Assembly (NCBI GenBank): GCA_030065935.1
Contig: JASJCP010000007.1
Location: 38,538 to 102,537, forward strand
Source of the DNA: Xenococcaceae cyanobacterium MO_167.B27
Lineage (GTDB): Bacteria; Cyanobacteriota; Cyanobacteriia; Cyanobacteriales; Xenococcaceae
Reading direction: 5' to 3'
Length of the DNA: 64,000 nucleotides
Positions 18,591-27,719 of the stretch are shown here, one piece after another. The notes beneath the pieces are model-generated. The model was not told the DNA's origin, did not search any database, and worked only from the letters and a program-made list of their open reading frames with translations. The position numbers and the translations under genes are program-made. Positions within the stretch are counted from its first letter, which is position 1. Each line of letters opens with the position of its first letter.

Positions 18591-19610
18591 ATGTCAAAGG
18601 ATTCTCAACGTAATTCAGCATTAAACGCTGCTGCTAGTTCAAAAGTTTATCATGCTCGATTAAAAGATATTAGTCAGTTTACTCCAGAAAAAATCAATCA
18701 TTTACGTAGAGGTGGAATACGTCATGGTGCAGGACGCACTACAGCAGAAATGCAACAAATGTTAGATAAAATTCCAGCTTCTCAAAGAGCAGGTGTAGAT
18801 GAACAATCTGCTGCCTATAAAGTTAAAGAATACTTATCTGATAAAGATGCCAGTCACATAATATCTCACAACAGAGGAGGCTCTGGTCATCCAGACAATA
18901 TCAAGTGGGAAAATAAATCAATTAACCGCGCTCGTGGCGATCGCAATATGAGCCGTCAAGAGCAAAGAAACTTAAATGTTACAGCACAGTTTGAAAACTT
19001 AACTGGAGCAATTAAAGCAGGTTTTCGTGCAGCCCCAAAAGGAGCAGTAATAGGTGCTGTTACGGCTGCTCCCTTTTCGATGTTAAGAAATGGACTTCGG
19101 GTTGTACGAGGAGAAATATCCGCTCAAGAAGCAGCAATGGAAACGGGTAAGGAAACAGGAATTGGTGCGGGTGTTGGTGCAGCAACAGCTTTTACCGTGA
19201 CAACTGTAGCAACAGCTTGTCCTCCTATCGCCATAGCACTAGGGGCAATTTCCCCTGCTTTATGGGCTGTAGGTGGTGCTGGTATGATTCATCAGTTTTT
19301 CAAGATTCTCGACGACCATAAACAACAAGTCAAAGCCTATTATGAGTCAATGACTGAGCAAGAATTGCAATATCTCAGTCAAGTAGAAGCAGAGTTGATC
19401 TATGAACATGAAAAAACCATGTCTATTTTAGATCGACAGCAAGAGTTAACAGAAGTAATTGTTAATCGTCCTCGCGAGTCTGGCGTACAAAGTGCTTTGC
19501 AAAGATATATGGAATCTCGGCAGATTTATCAGTCTCTTCAAAACCCATCAACAAAATCTAAATCTCTCAAACCTTCTCAGCAAAATCTCTTACCTCCAAT
19601 TACCGAATAA
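18591..19610 (+). CDS. HNH-like nuclease domain protein with membrane-active C-terminal region
   Basis: 339 aa, not assignable to a named family. Residues about 85-125 read DASHIISHNRGGSGHPDNIK then WENKSINRARGDRNM, which looks like an HNH/EndoVII-type core (His, Asn and a second polar group with GG spacing). Residues about 150-240 are Gly/Ala-rich and hydrophobic (GAVIGAVTAAPFS, GIGAGVGAATAFTV, PPIAIALGAISPALWAVGG), like a membrane-inserting region. The C-terminus is a helical coiled-coil-like segment. The gene is 16 nt upstream of a coiled-coil FGE-sulfatase gene, suggesting a two-gene operon. A nuclease effector or toxin role is inference. Confidence 0.5.
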   Translation: MSKDSQRNSALNAAASSKVYHARLKDISQFTPEKINHLRRGGIRHGAGRTTAEMQQMLDKIPASQRAGVDEQSAAYKVKEYLSDKDASHIISHNRGGSGHPDNIKWENKSINRARGDRNMSRQEQRNLNVTAQFENLTGAIKAGFRAAPKGAVIGAVTAAPFSMLRNGLRVVRGEISAQEAAMETGKETGIGAGVGAATAFTVTTVATACPPIAIALGAISPALWAVGGAGMIHQFFKILDDHKQQVKAYYESMTEQELQYLSQVEAELIYEHEKTMSILDRQQELTEVIVNRPRESGVQSALQRYMESRQIYQSLQNPSTKSKSLKPSQQNLLPPITE

Positions 19611-20882
19611 ATTATAGGAGTTATTTATGTTACCTCTAATCATGGCAGCTTGCGGTGCTGCTGGTGCAGTCGCAGGCGCACTTACAACTCATGCAGCTAA
19701 AGAAAAAGATCGACAAGCTGTAAAACGATATGAAAAAGTTAATGCAGAATTAATTAACAGTCGAGATAAACTACAAAAACAATATTATGAACTTTCCGAC
19801 AGAAGTAAAAAGCAGATAAACGATCTGAATCTCAAACTAGCTGAGTCGGAAATGGAAAAAGACTTAGTTTATTTAGCCCTTAGTTTATATCATGAACTGA
19901 TGGCTTTGAGAGAAGACATAGATATCAATCCTTCTTTTGAAGTTTTAGTAGAATTTCACAAAGCGATCATTATTACTAACTATGTTTTGAAACAGCTTGA
20001 CAAACATTTAGTCCCAGTTTCTCAAGATTATTTTAGTCGTACTCTCAATAGTATTGACGAAAGAGATAACCTCAGCAAAGAACAACTATTCAGTTTTATG
20101 GCTGTATTAATGAATCCTCAACAGGATACTGTAACTTCTATTCTGGGTGAAGTTCAGAATGAAATGTTTTCTCAACAACACAAGACTGTTGTTTCAAGTG
20201 CTGAGACTACTACTTCCTTACAAAGGTTCGCGTTTGAGGTGATAACTTTAGATGAAAGAGGTCAGGAAATTAAACGACAATCAAGTCAAGCCCAATATTT
20301 CACTGAAGACCTGGGCAATGGTGTTACCTTAGATATGGTTTCTCTTCCTGGTGGTAGTTTTATAATGGGTTCACCAGAAGAAGAATCAGGCAGAAAATCA
20401 GAAAAACCACAACACCAAGTAACAGTTAAACCCTTCTTTATCGCAAAATACCAAGTAACTCAAGCACAATGGAACGCAATCGCATCTTTGCCCAAAGTTA
20501 ATCATGTACTCAACCCCAATCCTTCCCACTTCAAAGGTGATAATCATCCTGTAGAGAAGGTATCTTGGGAAGATGCAGTAGAATTTTGCGGTCGTTTATC
20601 TAAGCAGACAGGAAAAAAATATCGTTTACCAACGGAAGCAGAATGGGAATACGCAGTTCGTGCAGGAACTATAACTCCCTTTCATTTTGGCGAGACGATT
20701 ACAGAATATTTAGCTAACTATGATGCAAGGTATATTTATGCTAATAAACCATCTGGAGAGTATCGAAAAAAAACTGCTCCTGTAGGTGTAACCGTTCATT
20801 CCCCCTCCAACAAAGCAAGGGAAATCTTGGACATGGCGATCGTGTACATGCCTCGCCCCAACGCGATCGCCATGTCCATTAA

Positions 20883-22430
20883 TTAACTGCCAACAGGAAA
20901 TGGGGGTGGAGAAAGACCTTGTCGCGCTCCTGCCAAAACCTCTGCGATGTAAATCCAAGGATTAATATTTCTAAGACGACAAGTTTCAATCACGCTCAAT
21001 AAAGAACTGTAAGCCAAACTGCCCTCTGATGTACGAGTGCCAAAGCCAATATTTCTGGCAATTACAGCATGGCGTAATGCCCTTTCTGCTTCATTATTGG
21101 TAGGTGGTAATTCAGGATGGTTAACAAAAGCTACCACAGCATCCCAATCATTTAAAATCTCTTTGCCTAATGCTTGTAATTTCTGATGGTCAGCTTTTTG
21201 ACCTAGATGACAGACTCGCCTCAGACCTGCAAGTAATTTACGAATCAGACGATTATCTTCACTGGACTCAGCAATAGTGGCAATTAATTCTCTTAAATCA
21301 TCTAAAATCCATTGTCCAATTTGTGCTGCTTTTTGGTTAATCGCACCAGTTACAGCGATCCCGCAGGGATCCGCGAAGCGGCGCGCCTTACGAATTAGAT
21401 GAGCTAAACACCTCTGTCGTTTTGGATGAGAGCGATAGGCACCATAGCCATCAGTTATTAACCAACCCAAAAAAGCTTCTGTTACCAGATAGGATAATTC
21501 TTCTTTTCTGCGAGAACCAATATGAAATACAGCGGTTTTGCTGGTTACTGCCACCCAGAGCCAATGAAGTTTTCCCCTCTCATACCAATGGGTTTCATCC
21601 AGATGTAGAATATCGGCTTTTTGCAGTTGGCTCACTAACTCCTCAACTACTGGCACACAAGCAATTCCCGTCTCTCGGACACATCTATCTATGGTTCCGA
21701 TGCTCAATTCAGTGTTGGTCCAATCTTTTAAAAACTCTTGAATTTTAGTCCGACTCATTCGGTAGCGAACACTTAAGGAAGCGATCAAGGTTGCTAGGAA
21801 TGACCCTACTAAAACATACTCTGTAAGTTGTAAATCTTTGCTTCTTCCTTCTACTACAGAAACTAACCCTGTTCCTGGTTTCCCATGGGTGCAATGACCA
21901 CAACTGCAAGTTGTCCGATAGTAGTGATGTAACTGAGTAACGATCCTAAAGCCAAATAATTGTGGTTCTAACTCCAGGACATAATATCCCATATATCTAA
22001 AAGAATCTGATTCCCTTAACTCCTGATTACAAGCGGCACATAAATCTGGATAGTGTGGAATAATTACTTCCGCCTTCAGCGGTTGTGAGCGACCAAACCC
22101 TTTTCCTCCTGGTTGCTTCCCTGGCTTTCTCTTTGATTTTTTCTTCTTTTCTGGGACTATAGATTGCTCTACTTTTTCCGAGTCAGTTTGAGCTGAACTG
22201 GATTCAGATTGTTCGATTTTTTCCGACTCTTCTGTTGTTGTTTTTGAATCGTAAGGATTATCTTTTGATGGAGGCTGGGAGCTATTTTCCGAATTCTGTT
22301 GCTGCTTTTCCCATAACTCTGTCGCTAATTTATGCAAGTTATCCGCAACTTCCACCAATCTCTCCTGAGACAACGATTGGAAGTAACTCCGATTCATTTG
22401 TGATAGATCATCTTTGTTTAGTCCAGCCAT
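20883..22430 (-). CDS. IS66-family transposase (TnpC-like)
   Basis: 515 aa. N-terminal helical segment, then a Glu/Ser/Lys-rich linker ([20 protein letters not shown] onwards), a zinc-finger-like region ([14 protein letters not shown]), and the DDE catalytic core: [20 protein letters not shown] for the first Asp, LITDGYGAY for the second, and [20 protein letters not shown] for the Glu region. [12 protein letters not shown] is the family insertion. It looks full-length and intact. A palindromic repeat lies inside the gene, in frame (about 21355-21390). Confidence 0.9.
   Translation of the reverse strand: MAGLNKDDLSQMNRSYFQSLSQERLVEVADNLHKLATELWEKQQQNSENSSQPPSKDNPYDSKTTTEESEKIEQSESSSAQTDSEKVEQSIVPEKKKKSKRKPGKQPGGKGFGRSQPLKAEVIIPHYPDLCAACNQELRESDSFRYMGYYVLELEPQLFGFRIVTQLHHYYRTTCSCGHCTHGKPGTGLVSVVEGRSKDLQLTEYVLVGSFLATLIASLSVRYRMSRTKIQEFLKDWTNTELSIGTIDRCVRETGIACVPVVEELVSQLQKADILHLDETHWYERGKLHWLWVAVTSKTAVFHIGSRRKEELSYLVTEAFLGWLITDGYGAYRSHPKRQRCLAHLIRKARRFADPCGIAVTGAINQKAAQIGQWILDDLRELIATIAESSEDNRLIRKLLAGLRRVCHLGQKADHQKLQALGKEILNDWDAVVAFVNHPELPPTNNEAERALRHAVIARNIGFGTRTSEGSLAYSSLLSVIETCRLRNINPWIYIAEVLAGARQGLSPPPFPVGS
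21355..21390. repeat. REP-like palindrome inside the IS66 transposase gene
   Basis: The segment reads GCGATCCCGCAGGGATCC followed by GCGAAGCGGCGCGCC. It is richer in GC than its surroundings and resembles short palindromes dispersed in cyanobacterial genomes. It encodes [11 protein letters not shown] without breaking the frame, at a point where IS66 transposases are variable. Confidence 0.45.
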
Positions 22431-22895
22431 GATTCATAGCATACATCAATTCGCTGGAATGAAATTATTTAGCTTCGAGTTCTGGTTTTTTAGGAGGGGG
22501 GAAATGAACGATTACCCTGTAGGTAGTTTTCCTCCCAATGCTTTTGGTTTATACGATATGCACGGAAATGTCTGGGAATGGTGCGAAGATGATTGGCATG
22601 ATAATTATCAAGGTGCGCCTACTAATGGTAGTGCTTGGTTATCAAGAACTAGTAAGACTAAAGTAATACGTGATATTTCATGATACAACGATCCTGATAA
22701 CTGCCGTTCTGCCTATCGCTTCAACTTTTCGCGCGCGAGTCGATACTACAGTATTGGTTTTCGTGTAGTATGTGTGGCGGGTAGTACTACATAGCACTTT
22801 GCTCTTTTTGCCCTCTTGCACTTTGCCAATCGCGCAAAATTTTTATTCAGTAAATATGTGCTATAAACTAATATTTCTAAATTAAACAAAGAATC

Positions 22896-22925
22896 AAAAA
22901 CCCTGGTAGAAGAGCCAGGGTTTTG
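22896..22925. terminator. Strong hairpin with A/T flanks
   Basis: AAAACCCTGG and CCAGGGTTTT are exact complements around an 8-nt loop. With A-runs on one side and T-runs on the other it could terminate transcription in either direction. It lies between the broken FGE gene and the MazF remnant. Confidence 0.6.
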
Positions 22926-22979
22926 CTGTAAAGCGGTCAGACCCCGCGTCGCCGTCAGGCGCAAGGTAACGCTGACCAA

Positions 22980-23054
22980 GACAGGGAATGGTACAACTAC
23001 GACATCTCCCTTTACAAATGTTGCCACGCTTAATCCTCCTCTGGAGTTGACCAA
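22980..23054 (-). pseudogene. MazF/PemK-type toxin remnant
   Basis: The minus strand encodes FVKGDVVVVPFP, the N-terminal signature of MazF/PemK ribonuclease toxins, starting from an ATG at 23054. After Pro the sequence becomes unrelated and low in protein character. Only about 24 codons of the family remain, so this is a degraded relic. No antitoxin is recognisable upstream. Confidence 0.5.
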
Positions 23055-23304
23055 TCTTTGGCTAATACTGACTCGCTGAGTAAGTGGTTGTTGATACTTA
23101 ACCTACCCAACACCATAAACACAAAATCTCTTTCCTTACCAACAAACACCTCTTAACCTCTCTGCGCCTGGTGCGCCTGGAGCGTGAGATAATACGAAAC
23201 TTGTTGCACCTTACTTAAACTTGTATTCCGCAAACTCTATACACTCATTAAAAAAGGCTAGCTTTTTAATTCTAGCCGTACATATAAATTAACTTGATCG
23301 CCTT

Positions 23305-23437
23305 TGTGGGTTTACTCATAAGTTAAAAATTTACGAATGAAAAAACGTTATTACAGCCCACGCCATTTACGCATAAGTCAAAACGTATTACTCATAAGTT
23401 AAAAATTTAATTACTTTTTTACTTATAAGTTAAAATT
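23305..23437 (+). repeat. Transposon left end with four dispersed TnsB-type sites
   Basis: TGTGGG terminus at 23305, then sites of the form TTTAC(T/G)CATAAGTTAAAA at 23311-23330, 23366-23385, 23387-23406 and 23418-23437 (the last with TTATAAG). The first two are separated by 35 bp. The spaced layout is that of the Tn7 left end. The same sites occur inverted and tightly packed at 45804-45886. Confidence 0.85.
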
Positions 23438-23681
23438 TTTTATATTATTCGATTTGGAAAACTTCCAAACCCTTATGAGATAAGAAGTATAGATTTTATC
23501 GGATTGTTGAGTACACCCAATCAACTATCAACAAGAATTAGGACTTCAAAATTTACCTCATTCAAAATTTAAATAAGAACCCCCATATCATAATCTACAA
23601 TTTTGGAAATTCGCTTCTAGACTAATTAATGTTTATTTGTAGTCTGTGAATAATAAAATGAGTCAGACTACCTCAAAATTA
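23438..23681. other. Spacer between left end and CRISPR array
   Basis: AT-rich, no gene seen and no further TnsB-type site. In CASTs this small gap holds no cargo; here it is about 245 bp. Confidence 0.5.
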
Positions 23682-24004
23682 ATGCTTAACGCCATAAGGC
23701 ATCTAAGGTGGTTGCAGATTACCTGGGGAAAGCAGCAGGAGTGGGCAACGGAGGGTGCTTAACGCCATAAGGCATCTGAGGTGGTTGCAGGATATTGAAT
23801 GGATGCTAAGTTGGAGTCCCATAAAGGTGCTTAACGCCATAAGGCATCTGAGGTGGTTGCAGAAGTTTGAACCTTATTATAGTTCTTATTTAATTCGTGC
23901 TTAACGCCATAAGGCATCTGAGGTGGTTGCAGAGTTAGACCAGGAACAGATAAAACGCCACCTATAACGTGCTTAACGCCATAAGGCATCTGAGGTGGTT
24001 GCAG
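23682..24004 (-). CRISPR. CRISPR array, five repeats and four spacers
   Basis: 36-nt repeats at 23682-23717, 23755-23790, 23827-23862, 23897-23932 and 23969-24004. Repeat start GTGCTTAACGCC, middle palindrome GCCATAAGGC, end GAGGTGGTTGCAG. Spacers are 37, 36, 34 and 36 nt. The repeat at 23682 differs at its first base and at 23705 (G to A), so it is the old, leader-distal end. Transcription is therefore inferred from the cas side, on the minus strand, with the leader at 24005-24266. Without cas1 and cas2 the array cannot grow by itself. Confidence 0.95.
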
Positions 24005-24266
24005 GGCAAAATCTGCAAAGCCCAATTGGTATGGACTTGTAGACAATTTTACATGCACCATGATTGTAGTATACTTATTTTGAGATGAACTGAATAATAA
24101 ATTTATAAATTTTAACTTAAAACCGTTTCTCCATAAGCATTTGAGCAAATTCAAGCACCTCTAAAAAAAATTATTTCGATGTAACCCTTACAGGAAAATG
24201 GTTTGAGCCTCTTTTTTCCATTATTATTTCAAAACAATCATAGATCCTTGCAAAAAAATATTGATT
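24005..24266 (-). promoter_or_regulatory. Probable CRISPR leader
   Basis: About 260 AT-rich bases between cas5 and the first leader-side repeat. The orientation is inferred from the degenerate repeat at the opposite end of the array. No gene seen. No degenerate extra repeat was noticed in it. Confidence 0.5.
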
Positions 24267-24968
24267 CTAACTATTTGCCTTCTCAAACATTGATAGCCAT
24301 TCACCATCTGGAATGAAAGTCATAGCATTCTTGGTAGCAGAAAAGAGAAGGCTTTTTGTTTGACTGGGGTTATTACGGTCGATCTCAACTGTCAAATTTA
24401 TAGCACCTGGCTCTAGTTCAAGATTTGAATTAACTTGTACGAACCAATGAGTTGGAAGGGGTTTTTCTAAACAGTCGATTCTATCGAATAGAAAATTATT
24501 ATCTCCTGCAAAGGGAAAACCATAGAAAGGGCGATCGCATTCACCATTCAATCCTTGGCGAATGCAGGAAATTAATTCTGAATCGGCTTGTACTCCAAGC
24601 ATCATATCTAAGTTAACAATAACTTCGCGGTAAGTCGGTTCAATCCAGTATTTGTTTCCATGGGTTTTTGCCTTACGCTCTTTACCAGTCTGACCGATTG
24701 GATAACTGTGCATATTTTGAAGCAGAACGCTTATCTCACTATTATTTCCTGCTACTCTGCCAAAGGCTAGTTTTATAGTAGGCAGATCGGAGCGAATTGG
24801 TGTGATGCTTTTTTTGAGACTACCCCGCATTTCGATTCCAGCTAGATTGAGAATTAATCCATAAGCAGCAGAGGGAGGCATTATAGGCATGGTATCCCGA
24901 TAAGTACCAGTTCTCAAAGAAGAAAAGCTCGCAAATGGAGCGCGAACGTACAGCCAGAGTGTCTCCAT
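24267..24968 (-). CDS. cas5: Cas5, Cascade subunit (type I-B CAST)
   Basis: 233 aa. The N-terminus METLWLYVRAPFASFSSLRTGTYRDTMPIMPPSAAYGLILNLAGIE is the Cas5 RAMP signature (binding of the crRNA 5' handle, Pro-rich loop, then GLILNLAG). Later PIGQTGKERKAKTHGNKYWI and YREVIVNLDMMLGVQ fit Cas5 of the group once called MYXAN/Cmx5. Its ATG overlaps the stop codon of cas7 (TAATG). It is the last gene of cas6-cas8-cas7-cas5 and lies next to the array. Confidence 0.85.
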   Translation of the reverse strand: METLWLYVRAPFASFSSLRTGTYRDTMPIMPPSAAYGLILNLAGIEMRGSLKKSITPIRSDLPTIKLAFGRVAGNNSEISVLLQNMHSYPIGQTGKERKAKTHGNKYWIEPTYREVIVNLDMMLGVQADSELISCIRQGLNGECDRPFYGFPFAGDNNFLFDRIDCLEKPLPTHWFVQVNSNLELEPGAINLTVEIDRNNPSQTKSLLFSATKNAMTFIPDGEWLSMFEKANS

Positions 24969-25888
24969 TACGTTTCTTCTTTGGATAAAAACTGTTGAGA
25001 TATTTCTGCTAAAAGGGTTTCGGGATTATTGTTCAATTTAACCTTATTGGTTTCTAATTGTTGCTTAATTTCTTGAGGCATCTGACGAATAATTTCTCCA
25101 CCCAGCCAAAATTCTTCTCCTGGTAGCTCCTTCTCAGTTAGCCGATCTAATTCTTTAAATTCTCCTTCTTCATCAAACCCATAGGTATCGTAGCCTGGAA
25201 CTCGACATGGTGTTAGTCGGGCTATAAGGCTTCTAGGACTCATCTGGACATAACTAACGCTTTGACCACCAGCCACTTCGCTCAGTTGTGCGATCGCTTT
25301 GATTAAAGCCTTTGTCCACTTGGGTTGGGAGATACAGTCTGATCGCGATAGAGCAAAGGGATATTGATAAGCAGTATAGCTTACTTGTCTGTAAAGTAGA
25401 GTTGTTTCGCTAATGTTATTCCAAGGACTTTTTTCTGTATTTCTCGGGGCTTGTTGTAAGTGAATATTGATATCAGAGGACAGACCAACTGCTAGGTTAT
25501 TTCTTAAAATACTGTCTCTTTTAGGTGGTAGATCGGGATTAGCAGCGATCGCCGTTCTATCAGTGACACAAAAACCAAAGAAAAAGTCATCAATGTATTT
25601 TTCAGCATTAGGAAAAGCTTGATACTCTACTTCTGGTGCGCCAGCCGTTTGAACCCGCGTGCGATTGCAAGGCAATCCTTCTTCATGCAATATACGTCTT
25701 AAAGCATCCCGAATAGCATAAGGGCTGATAACGGCGTAATCTCTACCTTTTTTGGAAATTGTCTGAAGTACTTTGTTATTGTCGTCTCCTTTATTATGGT
25801 GATTCGCGCTTGGGGCAGCATAGGTCAAAATTGTTGCGAAAAGATTCAGTCTTTTGACTTTAGCTTTTTCAGGAGTACTTTCTGTCAT
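24968..25888 (-). CDS. cas7: Cas7 (DevR/Cst2-like), Cascade backbone
   Basis: 306 aa. LNLFATILTYAAPSANHHNKG at the start, then GRDYAVISPYAIRDALRRIL and YEYQAFPNAEKYIDD-type text, match DevR/Cst2-type Cas7 proteins that polymerise along crRNA. Typical length about 300. It is followed with a 1-nt overlap by cas5 and preceded, 31 nt away, by cas8. No frameshift or obvious gap seen. Confidence 0.87.
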   Translation of the reverse strand: MTESTPEKAKVKRLNLFATILTYAAPSANHHNKGDDNNKVLQTISKKGRDYAVISPYAIRDALRRILHEEGLPCNRTRVQTAGAPEVEYQAFPNAEKYIDDFFFGFCVTDRTAIAANPDLPPKRDSILRNNLAVGLSSDINIHLQQAPRNTEKSPWNNISETTLLYRQVSYTAYQYPFALSRSDCISQPKWTKALIKAIAQLSEVAGGQSVSYVQMSPRSLIARLTPCRVPGYDTYGFDEEGEFKELDRLTEKELPGEEFWLGGEIIRQMPQEIKQQLETNKVKLNNNPETLLAEISQQFLSKEET

Positions 25889-25919
25889 AGTTTACCAATA
25901 GTTAGGCGGTTAAAAATAA

Positions 25920-27719
25920 TTAGATGACAGGCAATGCTAACAAACACAGTATGCGAATTTGCTCTGGCTCAGTCTGTATTAGCTTGGCAAGTAATAGATA
26001 TTCTTCAGTAGTTATGTATTGATACACATCGGTAAACTTCGCAGCAAAATAAGCTAAGAATTCATGGACTTGGCGAGGGCGACAAAGATCGTGATGGAGA
26101 TCTGTTATTATCTGCTGTCGCTTTTTTTTGTATTCCTGATAAGCAGCTATTTCTTTTAGTTCTTTTGTCTTAATATTATTCCAATTTTCGTCCCATTTCA
26201 ACTTGAATCCGCGTTCTAATTGATGTCGAGTGTAAGTCTTTAAAAGGCGTAGTAACAGACTTTCTATAGAAATTTCTTTAGGTTGATTTAACTCTGAATT
26301 GTTGGTGGAATCGGGTTTTTCATTCTCTTTGGAAGTTATAACTTCAGTTTCTTTCTGTTCCATAGCATTGTTGTTGGGACTAAATACAGTTCGGAAGTCT
26401 TGGCAAAACCAACCATTTTTAATTGTCTCGGCAGTAGGAGAATCTCGTAAGAGAGTATAAAATCCTTCAATTCTGGGTCGATCGCGAGTTAAGTTTTGCC
26501 AGTATTGTTGGCGAAATAAGGGGCTGTAAAGCTTGTCTTGCAGTTTGGTAAATTCAGCGATCGCATTCCTGTGAGGTAGATAACGCTTAATACTCAGTAT
26601 CTGGGGTTTGCTTTGGGGTTTATCTTGGGGTCTGAATATATGAAAAACATCTATACCAAATAGTAGTTTGTCTATGTTTAATTCTGACTTTATTTGAGAT
26701 AGATAAGAATGAATTGAGCCTAATGAATCTAATCCCGTTTCTTCTAAGTTACGAACGATCGCACTACGAGGTTTACCCCATAGTTCTTTCGTTTTTCTTT
26801 CTCGCAAGATGGCAGGAAAATGATGGCAGAAAGCAGCTAAATGACGAATATCGGGAATGGCGATCGCATAACCATTTAATTTCACTTTGCCTTTGATATC
26901 TACTATTATGGGCAGGTAAATTCGAGCAACATAACTCCAAAAGTTGAGCAAAAATCGCTCTCTTGCCAAATCGGTAAACGACACTCCTTCATTATTTTTG
27001 GCTTGCGCTCCCAACATATAAGTACTAGATAATGGTACTTTTGAATCTGGTTTATCTTGTAGCAGATTCCAGATTTTTTCGATTTCTGAAGGCTCTGTGT
27101 CGTTAGCCATTGCCTTAAATGGCAGTCTTTGTTTGTCGCGAGGACGCAATACTGCCCAGGTTACTTCTTGCCATAATTTTGTCCAAACTAGATTTTGGCT
27201 ATTGGCTGGCTCAAAGCTTCGTACTAAATTTCCTTGAGGCACGATGTCTGTGTAGATATAGAAAGTAGTAAGCTTACTTCTGCCCGTATCGGAATTGCGA
27301 ACTTTTCGCTTAATCGTTTGGAATTTTTGCTTGCTGTTTGCCCTTTTCTTTTCACGTTCTCTTTCCTCAAAAGCAGCACTGAAATGAGCTTTCATTAGGG
27401 CGGTAAATCCAGCTAAATTGAATTGAACTGTAACTGTATCGGCATCGAGATCGGTAACTTTTAATTTTGCATTAGCCAAGTTTTTAAACTCCGATCGCTT
27501 TTGAAGCCACTGTATTATTAGTACCAACCCTGCTAAACCCGCTCGATGTTGGGAGGATGGTAGCTGACTCAATACGTATTTAAGCGTTACTAGATTCTTG
27601 TTCTTTGTCACCTTCATTCTCTTGCAGATCCAGACTACTAATAGGCGAGAAAAATCCGCATCCCATTTTGCCTTTGCCCCCACAGCCATTGACTTGAAGA
27701 GCGATCGAGTTGAGGGCAT
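25920..27719 (-). CDS. cas8: Cas8, large Cascade subunit (Cmx8-like)
   Basis: Up to 599 aa. The likely start is the internal ATG at 27617 (565 aa, KVTKNKNLVTLKYVLSQLPS), which overlaps the end of cas6 by 38 nt; the upstream part up to 27719 only mirrors cas6 in another frame. Recognisable segments include SSQHRAGLAGLVLIIQWL, YAIAIPDIRHLAAFC and a C-terminal helical bundle, as in Cas8 of type I-B/MYXAN systems. Cas8 recognises the PAM and holds target DNA; in CASTs it also contacts TniQ. The reading frame is uninterrupted. Confidence 0.8.
   Translation of the reverse strand: MPSTRSLFKSMAVGAKAKWDADFSRLLVVWICKRMKVTKNKNLVTLKYVLSQLPSSQHRAGLAGLVLIIQWLQKRSEFKNLANAKLKVTDLDADTVTVQFNLAGFTALMKAHFSAAFEEREREKKRANSKQKFQTIKRKVRNSDTGRSKLTTFYIYTDIVPQGNLVRSFEPANSQNLVWTKLWQEVTWAVLRPRDKQRLPFKAMANDTEPSEIEKIWNLLQDKPDSKVPLSSTYMLGAQAKNNEGVSFTDLARERFLLNFWSYVARIYLPIIVDIKGKVKLNGYAIAIPDIRHLAAFCHHFPAILRERKTKELWGKPRSAIVRNLEETGLDSLGSIHSYLSQIKSELNIDKLLFGIDVFHIFRPQDKPQSKPQILSIKRYLPHRNAIAEFTKLQDKLYSPLFRQQYWQNLTRDRPRIEGFYTLLRDSPTAETIKNGWFCQDFRTVFSPNNNAMEQKETEVITSKENEKPDSTNNSELNQPKEISIESLLLRLLKTYTRHQLERGFKLKWDENWNNIKTKELKEIAAYQEYKKKRQQIITDLHHDLCRPRQVHEFLAYFAAKFTDVYQYITTEEYLLLAKLIQTEPEQIRILCLLALPVI

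Larger units (their letters stand above)
20787..22515. mobile_element. IS66-family insertion sequence, single-transposase type
   Basis: About 1.73 kb. Ends are related inverted repeats: left GTAACCGTTCATTCCCCC from 20788, right (complement) GTAATCGTTCATTTCCCCCC. An 8-bp target duplication CCTGTAGG flanks it (20779-20786 and 22516-22523), as usual for IS66. It carries only the large transposase, without tnpA and tnpB, like the ISBst12 subgroup. It lies inside the FGE gene. Confidence 0.85.
19627..22794 (+). pseudogene. FGE-sulfatase-domain protein gene interrupted by IS66 insertion
   Basis: The reading frame starts at 19627 (AGGAG ribosome site 8-10 nt upstream) and encodes a Gly/Ala-rich start, a coiled-coil region (about 20-85) and an FGE/SUMF1-like domain (FIMGSPEEESGRKSEKPQHQ, then KVSWEDAVEFC, LPTEAEWEYAVRAGT). 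At about 20786 it is broken by an insertion sequence. The frame resumes at about 22516-22524, restoring [19 protein letters not shown], and continues [13 protein letters not shown] second lesion follows: TGA at 22681 stands where family members have Trp (SWYND), and in-frame coding goes on to RASRYYSIGFRVVCVAGS with stop at 22792-22794. Formerly one gene of about 475 codons. Confidence 0.8.
22795..23304. other. Spacer between accessory genes and the transposon left end
   Basis: About 500 bases containing the hairpin at 22896-22925 and the MazF remnant, then no gene. A repeat-like stretch CTCTCTGCGCCTGGTGCG (about 23156-23175) resembles the CTCTGCGT-type repeat found inside the first gyrB intein. 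A small hairpin GGCTAG...CTAGCC lies just before the transposon end. Confidence 0.5.

Noticed and set aside
22414..22683. A separate 89-codon gene starting at 22414
   Set aside because: Its first part is the IS66 end; the rest is the second half of the interrupted FGE gene.
22746..23054. A complete 102-codon gene on the minus strand
   Set aside because: Only the first about 24 codons resemble MazF; the remainder is hairpin and non-coding sequence, so only a remnant is called.
23831..24154. Open frame of 107 codons across the CRISPR array
   Set aside because: Its sequence is the repeat translated several times (LQPPQMPYGVKH), so it is an array artefact.
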